A program made the translations under genes and the position numbers. Positions 48,849 to 61,600 of a stretch of DNA of 64,000 nucleotides are shown piece after piece. Within the stretch, counting starts at the first letter, position 1, and the number at the start of each line of letters is the position of its first letter. This stretch comes from Stercorarius parasiticus (lineage: Eukaryota > Chordata > Aves > Charadriiformes > Stercorariidae). Location of the stretch: contig VWZL01000193.1 of the NCBI GenBank assembly GCA_013396915.1, positions 10,207 to 74,206 of the forward strand, written 5' to 3'. The notes under the pieces are model-generated. The model searched no databases and was not told the DNA's origin. It saw only the letters and a program-made list of their open reading frames with translations.

Positions 48849-49638
48849 AACCAGCGACTGTGTTGGATTAGCTATGAGTGCCAGTCTCCAGAAGCAATTT
48901 CTCACAAGGACTGTCCTCAAGAATCACTACGGTATAAACAGGGAACACTTGTAAAAGCTTTGTCATTTGAATGCCAAGCAGATTGAACTCTGTCACAATA
49001 TTTTCCTCCCTGAGACATATTTTTTATTACTGATAAATGTCAAAATGGCAATATTCTTTCTTCATAAAGCAATTATAAATCTGACTTCCTCAGGAAAGCT
49101 CCTTCAGTTTGGTCACAGAGCTTTGAAGAACTGTCTACACAACATCTTTAAGGTACTCAGCTACTAAAACTTGCAAACCTGTTCCACCTGAAGTGAAATA
49201 AAATCATCCTAATCTAGAAAATACAGGTGCTAAAAAATGTAGAAGTTGCCTTCAGAACTAACCATAACCTTCTTTTAATTTTTCTACCCAGCAGTAAAAA
49301 AGTCTAAGCTGCTCCAGACCTGGGAGTGGAAGGGGGATATAAGGAAAGGCTACATTAAGTGAGGTCCCAGGCACAGTTAATAAATCCTTCGGTCAGGTTT
49401 ATTGTTCTGGATGAAGGGGTGACAGTAGTGTGGGGTGGGAGACTTTCAGTCCTGGGATTCAGTGGTGCTTTGGCTCGCTAATAGTACCCACCACCCGCTG
49501 CACTTTGACTTTTGGCTCAGTGGTAGCTACAGAAGCCAACCCAGTCAAGAAAATTGTGGGAAAGCAAACTTCTGTGTGGGTTGAAAGGTAGCTAAAAGGC
49601 AACCAGAGGCATACACCAGTATTAAAGGGAAAAAATTG

Positions 49639-49665
49639 TCATTATATCATGAAGTGATATAATGA
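49639..49665. repeat. Perfect 11-bp inverted repeat, 5-base loop
   Basis: TCATTATATCA at 49639-49649 is the exact reverse complement of TGATATAATGA at 49655-49665. An 11-bp perfect arm pair at a given short spacing is expected much less than once in a window this size, although AT-richness raises the odds. Confidence 0.9.
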
Positions 49666-51387
49666 TAGGGTTCTGACTGATACAGACTCGTTCTCCTGGG
49701 CTGCCACTGTACCATGCAAATGTGCTTGAGCAGTCACGGTTTGACCCCTAACACTTAATAATGCTACAGATACTCATCCAACTGAACCAGGAACCTGTCT
49801 GGGCAATGCCCATTTAGGGATTTTGGAATAAGAGTTAGGTTTTCGTTGATAGGCACCTGTACCTAAGCTCCCTGTACATTTATGTTTCTAAAAGGGGAGC
49901 TCAGCTAGTCCACCAAACAAACGCTGAGAAAAACCTTGATACCTGGTCCCCAGCTCACTAGGGTTAGGTGGTGGCTACATGGTGTATGAAGTTTAAGTAC
50001 AGTTTTGCAGTTCTAAAGTTTGAACTCAGGAGGCAAAAGTAATGGTTAGGTAGTTAAATCTCTTTGTTCTTCTAGCTCTTTTTTTAAAATCTTCAGTCTG
50101 ACTCCTGAAGTCTGTCTGTGTTTTGTCATGTGAGTATTTGCACTGTAAAATAAATGGGGACTGTTTAACATTCCCTTCTAAAAATGTGTGTGTGCATTTT
50201 CAGCTCCATTAACAATAGGGGTGTATGCTGGGCAGGAGAGACCCTGACCCCAGGAAATTATTGCCTAGCCGCTGTAATGGCAATTGCTTATCTCTTATTT
50301 AAATAATCAAGTTAAACACCACACAAATCTTCTAAATTCTGGGGTTTTTTGTTAAGCTCAAAGAAATTGTGGTGAGGATGAAACGCAAATCCTTTACAGG
50401 AATGATTACAAAAAATCCCCCAAACCGTTCTTCAATATCCTGCTGGCAAGCTATATAGTCCTTCCAAAAAAGATTAATATTTTAAAAGCCAGCAAACCAA
50501 TTATAAACATAAGATGTCCCTATCCTCCAAATGCCAACTGAAAGGCCAGATTACTGTCTAGGTAAGATTAGCAGGAAATTTAAATCATTATTTATTGTGG
50601 GCAAGAAATTAGTTTAGGATAAAAACACTTCCATTTTGAAACAGCAGGGTGAAATCGGAATTTGTCTGTTAACTAAGCCACCAGAGTTTCATAACAAAGA
50701 TTTTACTGTCTTCTTAGTTTTGACCTTGTGGTAACTAAACTGTTTTTATCTGCATCTTGATGACTGTGTAACACACCATGACACTGGTGTACTATGAGAT
50801 CTCATTCACCGGTGAATGTAGCACATTCCCTATCGTATAATAATCTGAGACTCCACAAATTATATAATAAAAATATTTCATGTTATTGGGCTTCTAAGAT
50901 CAATAAAACAGTTAAGCAGCACTAACAGTATCAATAAAGTCAACTGTTAGTACAGGTTTCCTTTTTGTTAAAATAGTCATAGGATAAAATCAGTATATAC
51001 AGTAACCACGTGCTGTGATCAGTATCTCAAATGACTGTAAAGTTCTTACAGCAAGGTAATTAGGGCTTTGAATGTGATCTGAATAGGGTAAGTTGACACC
51101 AACTTACGTTCTGATGGTCAAAGAGATGTGATGATATCTCCTTTACAGAGAATTAAGTAACACTCCAATGTTTATGTGCCCACCTGAAAGATGTCCCATA
51201 AAAGGGAATACACACTTTTAAATTCTTGAGACTCTTTTTTCACTTAATAAAATTAAGCCTAATTGTCCCCTCAGTATTGCTATTTTATAATGATATTGTT
51301 AATACATTTTGAAAATCAAAATCAATTTTGCAATCAAAACCGGAGAAAATCAATATGTAAGTGGAGGGCTTTTTAGTGGCTGAGATC

Positions 51388-51408
51388 TTTGAGATCTTTG
51401 ATCTCAAA
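51388..51408. repeat. Perfect 9-bp inverted repeat, 3-base loop
   Basis: TTTGAGATC and GATCTCAAA face each other across TTT. The left arm overlaps a direct duplication of TGAGATCTT starting at 51381. Confidence 0.9.
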
Positions 51409-51659
51409 AGTTCCTGGACCATTTCTTAATCTGTTATAGATTTCTTCTGGTGTACAGCCAAAATCAGAAATTTTTTTAGATGACTAATTGCTATTCGTCT
51501 AGTGCTCAGGACAATCAGTGGGAAGAAGAATCCTGTAGGATCCTGGCTTTAGGGTTAAGACATCCACCTGCAGAACAGGAATGCTACTGTAATTTTTCCT
51601 AATGGTTAGGATCTAAGACATAACATTACTGCAGCAGACAGCTAACTACATGCGGTCTA

Positions 51660-53190
51660 AAACTAATAAAGAATTGGAAAAGTGTGTTCAAAGGGGAAGA
51701 GGAGAGAAGGAAGGTTTCATGTTGTTGTATTAATAACAAGTATGTGAATTTTGGTGGAATCTGTGTGAATGGGGCAGAAGGAAAGAGAGAGGTGAGAGGT
51801 ACTCTGAAGTTATGAATTTTTCAACAAAAGTTGCCAGTAAAGCAGGAAAGGGGGTGGAAAAAGATGAAAATAAGGTGTTCACGTTTTGTCATGCATACTC
51901 TAATTTCAGTAAGAGGTGAGATCGTTTTGAGAAAATACTGAGGAGCCAGGAAGAGTTTGTGGATGCTAAACAATGCATGAGAACCATTAACATAAATGTC
52001 ATGAGTAAGACCTCACTGTCTGGAACAAAAGGGTAAGCCAGTATCACCTGAGGAGCAGTGGGGACCAAGAGAAGACAGGGAAGAAGATTCAATGAATGTG
52101 AAAACTGGAGAGGTACTTACTCCACAAAAAGCTAGTTAAGAGGAGATGGGGAGTGAACTCAAGAGACAGACTGAAGATAATCATAATGGAAAAGACTGTT
52201 TTACAGGCAGATAATAAGGAACTTTTTACTTTTAGAAAGGCAAATTCAATATAGTGCATAGATTAGAATCAAGGCTAGAGGGGAATGAGGAAGGAGTCAG
52301 AGAGCATCATGTCATGTCCTCGGGCAGAGAGAGCCCATTCACAGCGAGGACAGAGAGACAGGAGACATGGGTGAGGTGCGGCAATGACAAAAAGCTCAAC
52401 AAGATACAGATAGGGGAGCAAGAACGAATCGATAAAGGAAGTGGTTGATAATGTGTCAGGATCGAGAAAAAAAGAAGGAGTTTTGATCTGAGAAACAAGG
52501 AGGTGGGCTTCAGCCAGGGGATTTGGGAATGGCACTGGTAAAGAGAAGCGATGGTAAAAAGAAGTAAATCGTAAAGGCACAGATAGGCTGTGTATGAGCC
52601 TGTCAGTTTTACTTTCTGAGATGCCAGCAAAAGCCAGATCTTAGACTAAGGAAAGGAAACCTGGAAGTTGTAAAGAGCTTTTGAAAACAAGAGTTGGGAG
52701 AGGACATAAATGAAACCTGAAGACCTACTAGTTATGTTCATAAAGAGTACTAGAGTTCAGGAATTTTCTCCAGAGCATTCAGCAGATCAAGAGTAGGAAT
52801 AGGCGGTGCCTGCAGAGCTAAGAAGGAGAGCAGGGCCATGAATAGCAAGGTGGAACAAAAGGCCCATATGGTCAGATGAAGTATGGAGAAGAGCTCTGGC
52901 CACCTCAGGAGCTGGACCATTGGGTGGGCAGGAGTTAAGTTTAGAACAGGGTAAAATCAGAATGATTGACAGACTGAAAAACAAGTCTGGTAAGTGAACA
53001 GAGAGGCAGAGCATGAGAGCACCAGGATTAGGACTGGGCAAGGGAAAAGCCAGAGTACATCAGAGAGACAGTCTTCATATGGAGTATGAGGTGGGCAAAC
53101 TAAAAGGCATATGTACTTGCAGGGAGACAAATTTTGTAAAATATGGTTTAATTTTGTGAATTGAACCATAAACTGAGCAGTTCTGCAGCA
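51660..53190. other. Purine-skewed stretch of about 1.5 kb
   Basis: The plus strand is strongly enriched in A and G, with frequent GAGAGA, GGAAGAGG and AAGAAGGAG runs and few T or C runs. The long overlapping minus-strand open frames (52275-52580, 52307-52630, 52787-53041) follow from the skew, since stop codons are rare on the pyrimidine-rich strand. No repeat family is recognised. Confidence 0.6.
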
Positions 53191-53799
53191 CACGGATTTC
53201 CTCAGCTACCTTTATGCTTCTCAGACTTACCAGAAATCTTTTCTCCTTTTTGGAGAGCTATGATGACTGCCTCCCCAGATGCCATTAATGTATGTAATCA
53301 CCCTGTAGTGCCTTTCATCTAACTTGGCATAATGTACATTTGAAAACCTGTCACAAATGGGCCAGTTTGAAATGATGCTGTAGTGCACAAAAATTAGTTC
53401 TCCTGCCCTTTGGCTACTGAACAAGAAAATTGATTTTTGTGCATTATGCAATGAATTTAAATGGTATATTTGAGACAGCTTTGTAAACATAGGACTTTGT
53501 AAACAGAGAGACTGGAGGGAATCAAACATAACCAAAAGCAATAGAAACTATTCTGTCAAACTATTAAATCATTTTTTACTGACTGTTGCCCATCATGCCT
53601 TTGGAATAATGTGCAGGCTTGTCTCTGTGTTTTATGTGTTCATTAGAAACCCTGGTTCAAAATGCAGCCGGTCACTGCTACAGCTTCAATTCCCTGGGAT
53701 GGCTTTTAAAGGTGCTTCTGGTTACATTACTTAGGTCATATATATACATAGCGAGTGCTTTTGAAAAGGCAAATTCCTGTGCTGTCATCCAAGCAATCA
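53191..53799. other. Unique sequence, no gene seen
   Basis: No gene recognised. The last 200 bp (about 53600-53800) looks conserved-element-like by eye. Confidence 0.4.
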
Positions 53800-54430
53800 A
53801 AACACTCTTTGTTTGCAGAGCGGTGGAGGATGGAGGCGAGGGGAGAGGAGAGGGGGAGATGTTTGGAGAACCAGCGGTTGCCACTCATTGGCGTGGTTGC
53901 TGCCTTCCCATCTCTTCCCGGCTGCCCCTCAAGCTGTTTGTAAAAATCCAGTGTTCAAGGTAAAGGCAACAAAGAATGTGGACCCAGCCCTGGTGCTAAT
54001 GCATTTCCTGGCCGGCACATCTTCTCCTCGCTCCGCTGCCTGCACAAAGCCCCCTGGAGTGCTCGCAGGGAGTGGTGGGAGACCAAGCACCAGGGCCACA
54101 CCATCAGGGATGACAAATTAAACACTAATGTGTTTGCTAGAGGCTTAGTTGCTGGGCTGGGGTGGCAGATAGGGTAACCCCTCTGCTCTGTGACCTTTGC
54201 TTCTTTTACTGGGGATGGGCGCAGAGAGGTTAAAGAACAAATACCCTGCTTTTGATCAGCAGTGCGACACTCTGCTATGGCCCAGCCACCTGAGGGGGAA
54301 AGAAAACTGTTCAAGCTTTTCTGCCCTCTCCATGGCAATGTGCTGAATGCTTCTGCAGCACAGGCATTATTTTTCAAATGGGATTAAGATCCTCTGCCAC
54401 CAGGAGCAGCCTTTTTGCACTGCACGGTTT
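53800..54430. promoter_or_regulatory. GC-rich island (candidate regulatory element)
   Basis: A locally GC-rich segment begins with a G-rich purine run (GGCGAGGGGAGAGGAGAGGG) and continues with mixed GC-rich sequence. Open frames of 102 codons on the plus strand and 140 on the minus strand cover it, but neither shows a domain, and both are expected where TA-rich stop codons are scarce. CpG density is too low for a classical CpG island. Confidence 0.3.
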
Positions 54431-55429
54431 TATGTCTCACAAAGATCTGAAGTCAGAGCAGATTTTTTTTCTTGGAAAATAAGCAAGAAATTATGTATTT
54501 ATCAGCAATTTCTCCAACTGAAATATTCTCCTACAAGCACCAGTTTCTCTCTCACTAAGCAAAGCAAATAAGCTATTAATTCTCTGTTTTTCCTCAGGGT
54601 ATGTGCACGAACAGCAGTTGTAGAAGCTCATCAAGCTGCTGTTTGTTCCTGATGGAACCAGAATCTCTGATGAATGTTTGATTATTATTTTCATCCAAAA
54701 AGGAAAAGAAAACAACAAAAAAAAAAGGTCATTTCCAGGAAAATTTATACTCCTTTAAATGACACTGTTAGAACCCTCCCATTGCAGGTTTGTCTAGGTC
54801 TCAGTCCCTCTCATCTCCAGTATAACCTTTCTGGAGTCTGGTACCGAACGTTGTGGAGAAGACGACCAGGTGACTGGCTCGGAGCCTAATGTCCCCGCTT
54901 TGGGTACTGTTTTAGAGCACTACAGTGAAGTGTGCCAAAGGCCTCAGCTAGAACAACAAATCGCTTCCCACATGGAGACAGGTCTCCATTACCCAGAACA
55001 GATCAATTGCTCTCAGTGTGACTGATGAAGCTGAGGTGAAAGTACAAAAAACAGAATGATGCTAGCTCAATATTTTATTTTTGGTAATGAAAGGGATCTA
55101 TTGCTGTTTAACTAGTAATTCCATGAACATCAACACAGAAGACAGGGTAAAAAATGTTGGTTACAACATTGTTTATGTAGCCAGATTTCAAGATGAAACT
55201 AACTGCATGTAGTTCACAAAGCATTGGCATTTCGTCATCTTTTATTTATGGAATTCATTAAAATGTGAGACGCTAATATACCGCACACTAAAAAGAAATC
55301 CTATAAACTATTCTCCTCTGTATCATCAAACCCATCAACCATACGGTAGCAGATGACTTGGAGGAGGAACACCTCACATTCCAGTGATGAGCCCCCTCAT
55401 CCCTTGCGGATGGTGCATGTGCCTCGGTA

Positions 55430-55660
55430 ATTGTTTTTCAGAGAAGGCCCATTTGTTTCGGTGGCACATCAGGGCAAGTCAAGTAGAGCTGCAAGTAAGC
55501 GGCAGGGAGAGAATTCAGCACCTGCATTTTGGCTGTTACATTTTAGATGTAGTATTTATTTTTATAAGCCCCTGGGGGAACAACTCTCCCAGATGCAAAG
55601 TATCTGCATAATCATCCAATTTTAGAGGGATTAAATATTCATATCAGGCTTCTTGACTTG
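55430..55660 (+). promoter_or_regulatory. Conserved-looking block with a 53-nt exon-like core
   Basis: TTGTTTTTCAG ends at 55441 as a good acceptor, and CAA|GTAAGC at 55494/55495 is a good donor. The 53 nt between them are open in one frame for 17 codons (KAHLFRWHIRASQVELQ). Downstream, GATGCAAAGTATCTGCATAA and GGATTAAATATTCATATCAG give a motif-dense, low-repeat stretch typical of conserved noncoding DNA. Either reading, microexon or regulatory element, is unproven. Confidence 0.25.
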
Positions 55661-58600
55661 TGGTAATGTCCCTCTGGTGTTCTGAGGATCCAGGAAAAGT
55701 TTTGCCACAGCGTAATGATCCGTGTCTGTTGTCCAGACTGTCAGGGTTAGTCTCTCCCCATCACAGCCTCTTTAAAGGCAAGTCTTTCATGTGAACCTTG
55801 AGAATGGTCCCTCATATAATGAGGCAAGATATTACGGATTCCTTAACACAAGCTAGTTTGAGGATGACCAAACCTGCATGAAGGCTTTTGGTACACCTGT
55901 ACACTGAGATTTATTATCTGTCTGTTTCTTTTAGAACCACCTAACAACAAAAAGATCTCAGATGAGGCTGAGGTGAATAACAGGTCAAGAGCATGGATAT
56001 AATTAAATTAAATAGAAGTATTTGTGGAAGGAGTGGAAAGAGTTTACTAGGAGGTATGGAATTTTTATTCCTTTTTTTCTTGGCTTGCTGGTTTGTTACA
56101 AGATTAGAATACTGAGTGTAATTTAATTTTTGGCAATTAAATTGTTGATGAATAACTTTAATGAAAAGGAAAAAAAATCACGCTTTATCCCAACTTTAAG
56201 TCCTGAAAGTTCTTTGGGTCAGTCAATTGATTACATTATATAATACATCTAAACATTGTCCTTGCTCTCCTGTGGCTGACAATTTGGAAGTTCTCAGGCA
56301 CCAGGCAGTGGCATGTTCTTATGAAACTGTGAAAGCAAAGCTTATGAAAAACTACCACCATTTCTCTTTGCAAATGTGACTATGACCAATTTACTGTGCT
56401 AGCTTCTTAAAATCCAAACATTTTAGAGGGCATGCATGGTTGTTTTTCTATTTGTCGTCATTATCGGTAATGACAGAAGATTTAGGAGTCATCACCTTGT
56501 TTGCATCCAAAGAATAAGATGTGTCTCTCCAAATTCAGGTGCTTGAAAGATAGGTGTGTACATCACAGCTGGTTGTCTACAATCTCTCTACACATAATAA
56601 AAAGAAAGTGGCATTATTCAGAAAAACTCCTTTTGCCTTAAAAGAAGTACCTAAAACAGGTAAGATGAATTCTTCTCCAAAAGTGTTTTCCCCCCATTAC
56701 ATGTGAAGAAATGTAAGGTGGCTATCTCAGACGTAGACATTTGCATTATAAACATTTGTAAATTACGTCAAAAAGAATCGCATGTTATATGTTACAGGCT
56801 ACTTAAAAAAAAATGTGGATGATTTAGAATCTGCTTTTATTCTTTATGAAATTAATACAAAAAGGGAGGGGGAGAGAGGCATCCCAGAGTGGCCAATTTA
56901 TAGGGTAACTAATCTTGGCTGCATATGGATAGGCATCACATCCAATTGATATTCAGACATTCAAGTTTTATAAGCTTCATCTAAAGAGAATACCTCCATC
57001 ACTCAAATGTCTCCATATTGAGGATATTGCATAGTCTCAAAAGACTGGATTTTTTAGTACTTAAAAATAAGTTTGTAAACTTATAAAAAATAACATTTGA
57101 AATTGGTTAATCATATACATTGCAATGCAAAAGAAAACTATTTACGTGGAAATGGTTCTGGACAGTCAACAAATTATTTAAATAAATAGTGGGATTTCAC
57201 TGAAATGTTGGTATGTTTGCATGTTCAGTAAAATAGTTATTGCAACTGTTAGAAAATGCTGCAATGTCTCCGGCTTGGATGCCTAAAGCTAATCAACTAA
57301 TTCATGTCTTAAAATAGTCTTTTTAAAAAATGCTGACTATACTTAAATCCTACAAAGGCTTTCAAGCATACTTTGGAAAACCAAGCCAATTCATTTGGTT
57401 TCTAGGTCCTTAGCTAACAAATTTGGGAAAACTGTGAAAAAAATGCCATGCTAAATTTTAGTAAACTTACGTCCTCGATATAGTAGCTTAAAATGTTGTG
57501 TAAGTGTTTTTGCATTTTGCTATATATTAACTTCATGGAGTGACAAAGTACAGGAGGTTATGATGCAAAATAGGAAACTGCTGTTTTCTTGTTAGATAGA
57601 CCTTCACCAATTCCACATGAGATGCTGCTCATCTTGCCAGTTCAACACAAAAGGAAACCAGCAGATGGAAGCAATGAAAAGCAGAATCTTTTCTGCGCTC
57701 ATTGACAGCTAGTGCATTCTACTGACTTTCCAAATGTATAATGTACATTACCACATCTTCCGCTCCTCCCATGCCGATGGAAGTTGGATGAAGTGTCCTT
57801 CATTTCAGGACAAGAAGGAAAGAAGTAAAAACCTTAAGTGGACAACTGAAAATAGGACATGCTGATTCTATTTCTACAAGTCAAAATCAGATGTTTCAGC
57901 TCCCATACTTTACATGTAATTAAACTTAGTATAATTATAAACTACTAAGATAGCTCCTTTGCTCTGACTATGCAGAGGCAAAACCTCCTTTGGGAGGAAC
58001 TAGCTTAATTCCACTGAAGTGAAAGGACTTGACTTCCTGGCCCACTCTTAAAAATTGAGCTGCCATGGAAGGTCCTTTTTGGCTAAATAGTTCCTGTTTT
58101 TTCATCCTCACATGTTTATTTAAAATGTTTATTAACATGAGTCAGTAAGACAGTCAAATGCAGTGTATAAATCTATGAAAATAGGATTTTGGTGAAATCT
58201 GTTTTTCAAAGAAATCTACTTAGACGTTTCTAAAATAAAGGAGTTATTAAAACATATGTAAATTAAGTCTTTAATTTCTGAGAGATCTGAGAGATCATCA
58301 GATATAAATCAGCATATTTTCAATGACCACCGTGAAACTGTAGATTCTATTAATAAATTAAGTTATAAATAGAGAAAGAAGAGAAACAGAAAATTTACTC
58401 TGAAATTTTTAAGGGCAGCGGCCTAGTGGAACAGAAGACAGAATATTTCAATGTTATACTCTATTTTCAGTCTAAGTGTAATTAAAATCTTCAGTGTGAG
58501 TGCTCAGTTATGGCATCTATATTTTACTGGTAGCAAGGAAAACTGTTCAGGAGGAGTTTAACAAATGTTTGAAATTTATTCAAAATTCATTACCACATTT

Positions 58601-61600
58601 CCAACAGCTGGGATGTAGCCATGTCTGCTTTCATTCTCACACCAAAAGCGTGTTACATTGCTCCAACTTTTATATGGGAAGCTGAATTTATAATAATTTG
58701 GAACATATCCAAGATTGGAAAGTACTCAAGCCACAGTGGCAGTGAGATGAGGCTTCATGCACTGGTTGCCTTAGAGGGGAATGGGAGAAACTGAGCAATG
58801 GGTTTGTTACGCTCTGGATCTCTTCTTTCTAACTTGCTCTGGTGTACCTCAATTCCACAAAAGCCTTGTGATCACTTTCCCTAACCACAATCCTGTCTTC
58901 CTTCACCCCAACCTAAAACAAGCTGTATGTTACAACCTTGTTTATTGTTAGAAAGACTCTGAGTCCTGTCTATTTTGTTTTTGTTTTCTTTTTACTTTCA
59001 CAGTTCAATAAACCTAACCCACTTTCAACACACTAAGACAATTTAACTTGTCCGTACAAGGATAGTGTACTTTAATATAATGTATGTTTGTACGGATTTT
59101 TTCAAATGGCCTGTAGTCAAATCTTGAGAAAAGTAAACCAACTTTGTCTTCTTGGTATGTATCAAATTCCATAAACACAGCAGAACCCAGAACAACAGCA
59201 AAACCTCAAATTGCTTTTTTTTTTTGATAATGGGTATTAATGTCCAATATAATTTTTAATTTACAGAATGTGCAGAGACTTTTTTGATAGCATTCGCAAC
59301 AATTACACATTTCAAAAGTCTTCTGAAGAATACATCCTGATAATTCCCTCAAGGGAAGCTTTAGTTTTGTTATCGTTGTTGTAACCAGGTTGCTATACCT
59401 TTTAGGAAAAAAAAATAATCTTTCTTAAGTAGAGCTCACAAAAGGCTACTGAAGCATAACTGCCCTCTTAGCAAATCCAAAGGATTGTGCTTACATACAG
59501 CATTATGTTTGCATGGAGTGTAAAGACAGTGGATGTGGGAATAAATCTGGCAGCAGGAGGTAACTGTCAACATGGGAAACATTATGCCTTTCACAGAGGG
59601 AAACCATTCATGGTGATCCAGACTCATCTTTCCGAAGTCCTTCTATGTCTCCTTCAATATCTGTGTCTTTCCACCACCTCTATGTGATCTCAACTTATAC
59701 CCTTCCCAGACACCTCTCATCAAGGTCATGCAAATCCCCTGTGTTCCATCTCTGTCTCAGTCCTATTTTCATCTCGCTGTCCCTGTCCTGTCAGCCCAAG
59801 GCTGCTAACACTGTAAGACATAGCTGCTTCTTCAACATTGCCCAATTTTAGGGATGAGAAAATGGTCCCTCTATATAGGCTTCCACAACACTGTTTTCCC
59901 TCCCTGCCTCTTTTCCCAACAGTTCTCGAGGGAATATTTTTAATGTCAAGTAGCACACTAAAAAACTTTTCTCATAAATTAATCAAATTATTCATAGTTT
60001 GTACTTGCAAAGAGTTAAAAAAAGATATTTCCCCAGAGTTTAATGACAAAAAGTTTGTGAAACCTTTAAAAATCCAATTTGGAACAAAATTTTCCCTGAA
60101 AATTGATTTGCAGTGATTAGTAGTGAGGCAACATAAATAATTTATAGGGAATCTGTTTCATTCTGGGGCAACTAGCAAGTATGGCAGGCATGAGTGGCCA
60201 AAAAGATTTTAGCAGTCTCAAACACTGTCCCAGATATTCTCTATAACAGCATCAAGGAGGTATTGACATGTCAAATGTACACTTTCAGCATACTTAAAAA
60301 GGAAAATAAAAGAAAATAAACCCATAGCAAAGCATCTTACGCACCAACAAGAACAAAGTGGCATGACCACATAGTATATCCCAGAGGTGGCTCCTGGGAG
60401 ACTATGACCGACTTTATGAGGACTGGGCCTGTAACAAAACAATGGTAGTGTTTTATTTTAATTATGGGTATGAATGTGTTTCATTTATTCTTTCAGTGGC
60501 TTCAGTCTCATATTGGTCACTAGGGCCATAAAATATGTAGTATGGCTTATAATGCACAGTGTTCTTTGTTGCTTGTGGAGTAATCAGAAGGTTGCTCACA
60601 CAGTGTATTGTGCAAATAGCTATGGCAATCCTACTGTTACATTACCAAAAACTGTGGTGAGTGTTTAAAATACATCCTGTTGTGTACTGCTGTGTTACTA
60701 TGACTCCTCAAGCAGACAAGATTAAATTCCAAAGCAAATGCTTCAGCAGGAGCAGTATGCAATGTGTGCTCTCTGTCACCTCAGCTGATACGCCACTGCA
60801 CCTCTTGGCACCAAGAGAGCACCACATGCAGAAAATGATCCAGACCATTTACTTTAGACACCTAAAGTCAGGTTCAGCAACGTTTGAAACGTAGTTCCTT
60901 CACCTTAGCAGGGCTGCTGAAATTGTCTGAATTTTATGACTAGGTTCCAAACTCGGAAAACTTTACCACAGTAGTTGTAAAGGCAATTCCATCTGTTCCT
61001 GAAGTGGTTGTTAAAAATCAGCTCCAGGAAACTCTATTGTTGCTGTTCTCTTGGGATCAAGCAATTCTCCATTGGAAAGGTTTTCCTCTAGAACTGCTTG
61101 TTACTGGTTTTACAGTATGTCCCTAACGTGGATTTCTCAATATGGTACTCTGGGGTATGTTTCTGGTTATGAGTCCTTGGGGTATTTATACATTTTCCTT
61201 GAAAAGAAAACAGAAGCACTTAAGTGAAACGAAGGCTTGCCTTGTGCTGGCTGAAGAATTAACCACCAGGCACCAGACCCATGGTCCTTCTTGTTTGTGG
61301 GCTTTCTGCCCCTGTTTCTAGTTGGGTCCTGCAGCTGGGTGGTTGTGAGGTGCTTCACAGGTGACTGGGAAGGGTAAGAGAGCAGCAGGCAATGTCAGGT
61401 GGGAAAGTGTGAGCAGGCTGCAATAGCTAGCTGCAATTGTTCATACTAGTCAGTGTTAACTGCCCACAGTAGTCACTAGCTACTGTTAGTTGACAGCAAG
61501 GTTACATGTCATCTAAAACAAGAGGCTAAGAGTAATTATAGCTGGGTTTTGCCATCCTTAAGCAACTGAATTTAAAGGATAACATAAATGTTCAGGTGAA

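Larger units (their letters stand above)
48849..51660. other. Unique sequence with two hairpins, no gene seen
   Basis: No recognisable gene. Two perfect short inverted repeats are listed separately. The stretch 49.3-50.0 kb is GC-richer and may be an old repeat, but I cannot assign it. Confidence 0.45.

Noticed and set aside
52275..52630. Two overlapping minus-strand ORFs of about 100 codons in different frames
   Set aside because: Two frames open at once is the signature of pyrimidine-rich strand composition, not of a gene.
53955..54377. 140-codon minus-strand ORF
   Set aside because: Explained by the GC-rich island, where stop codons are scarce on both strands; an opposite-strand ORF overlaps it.
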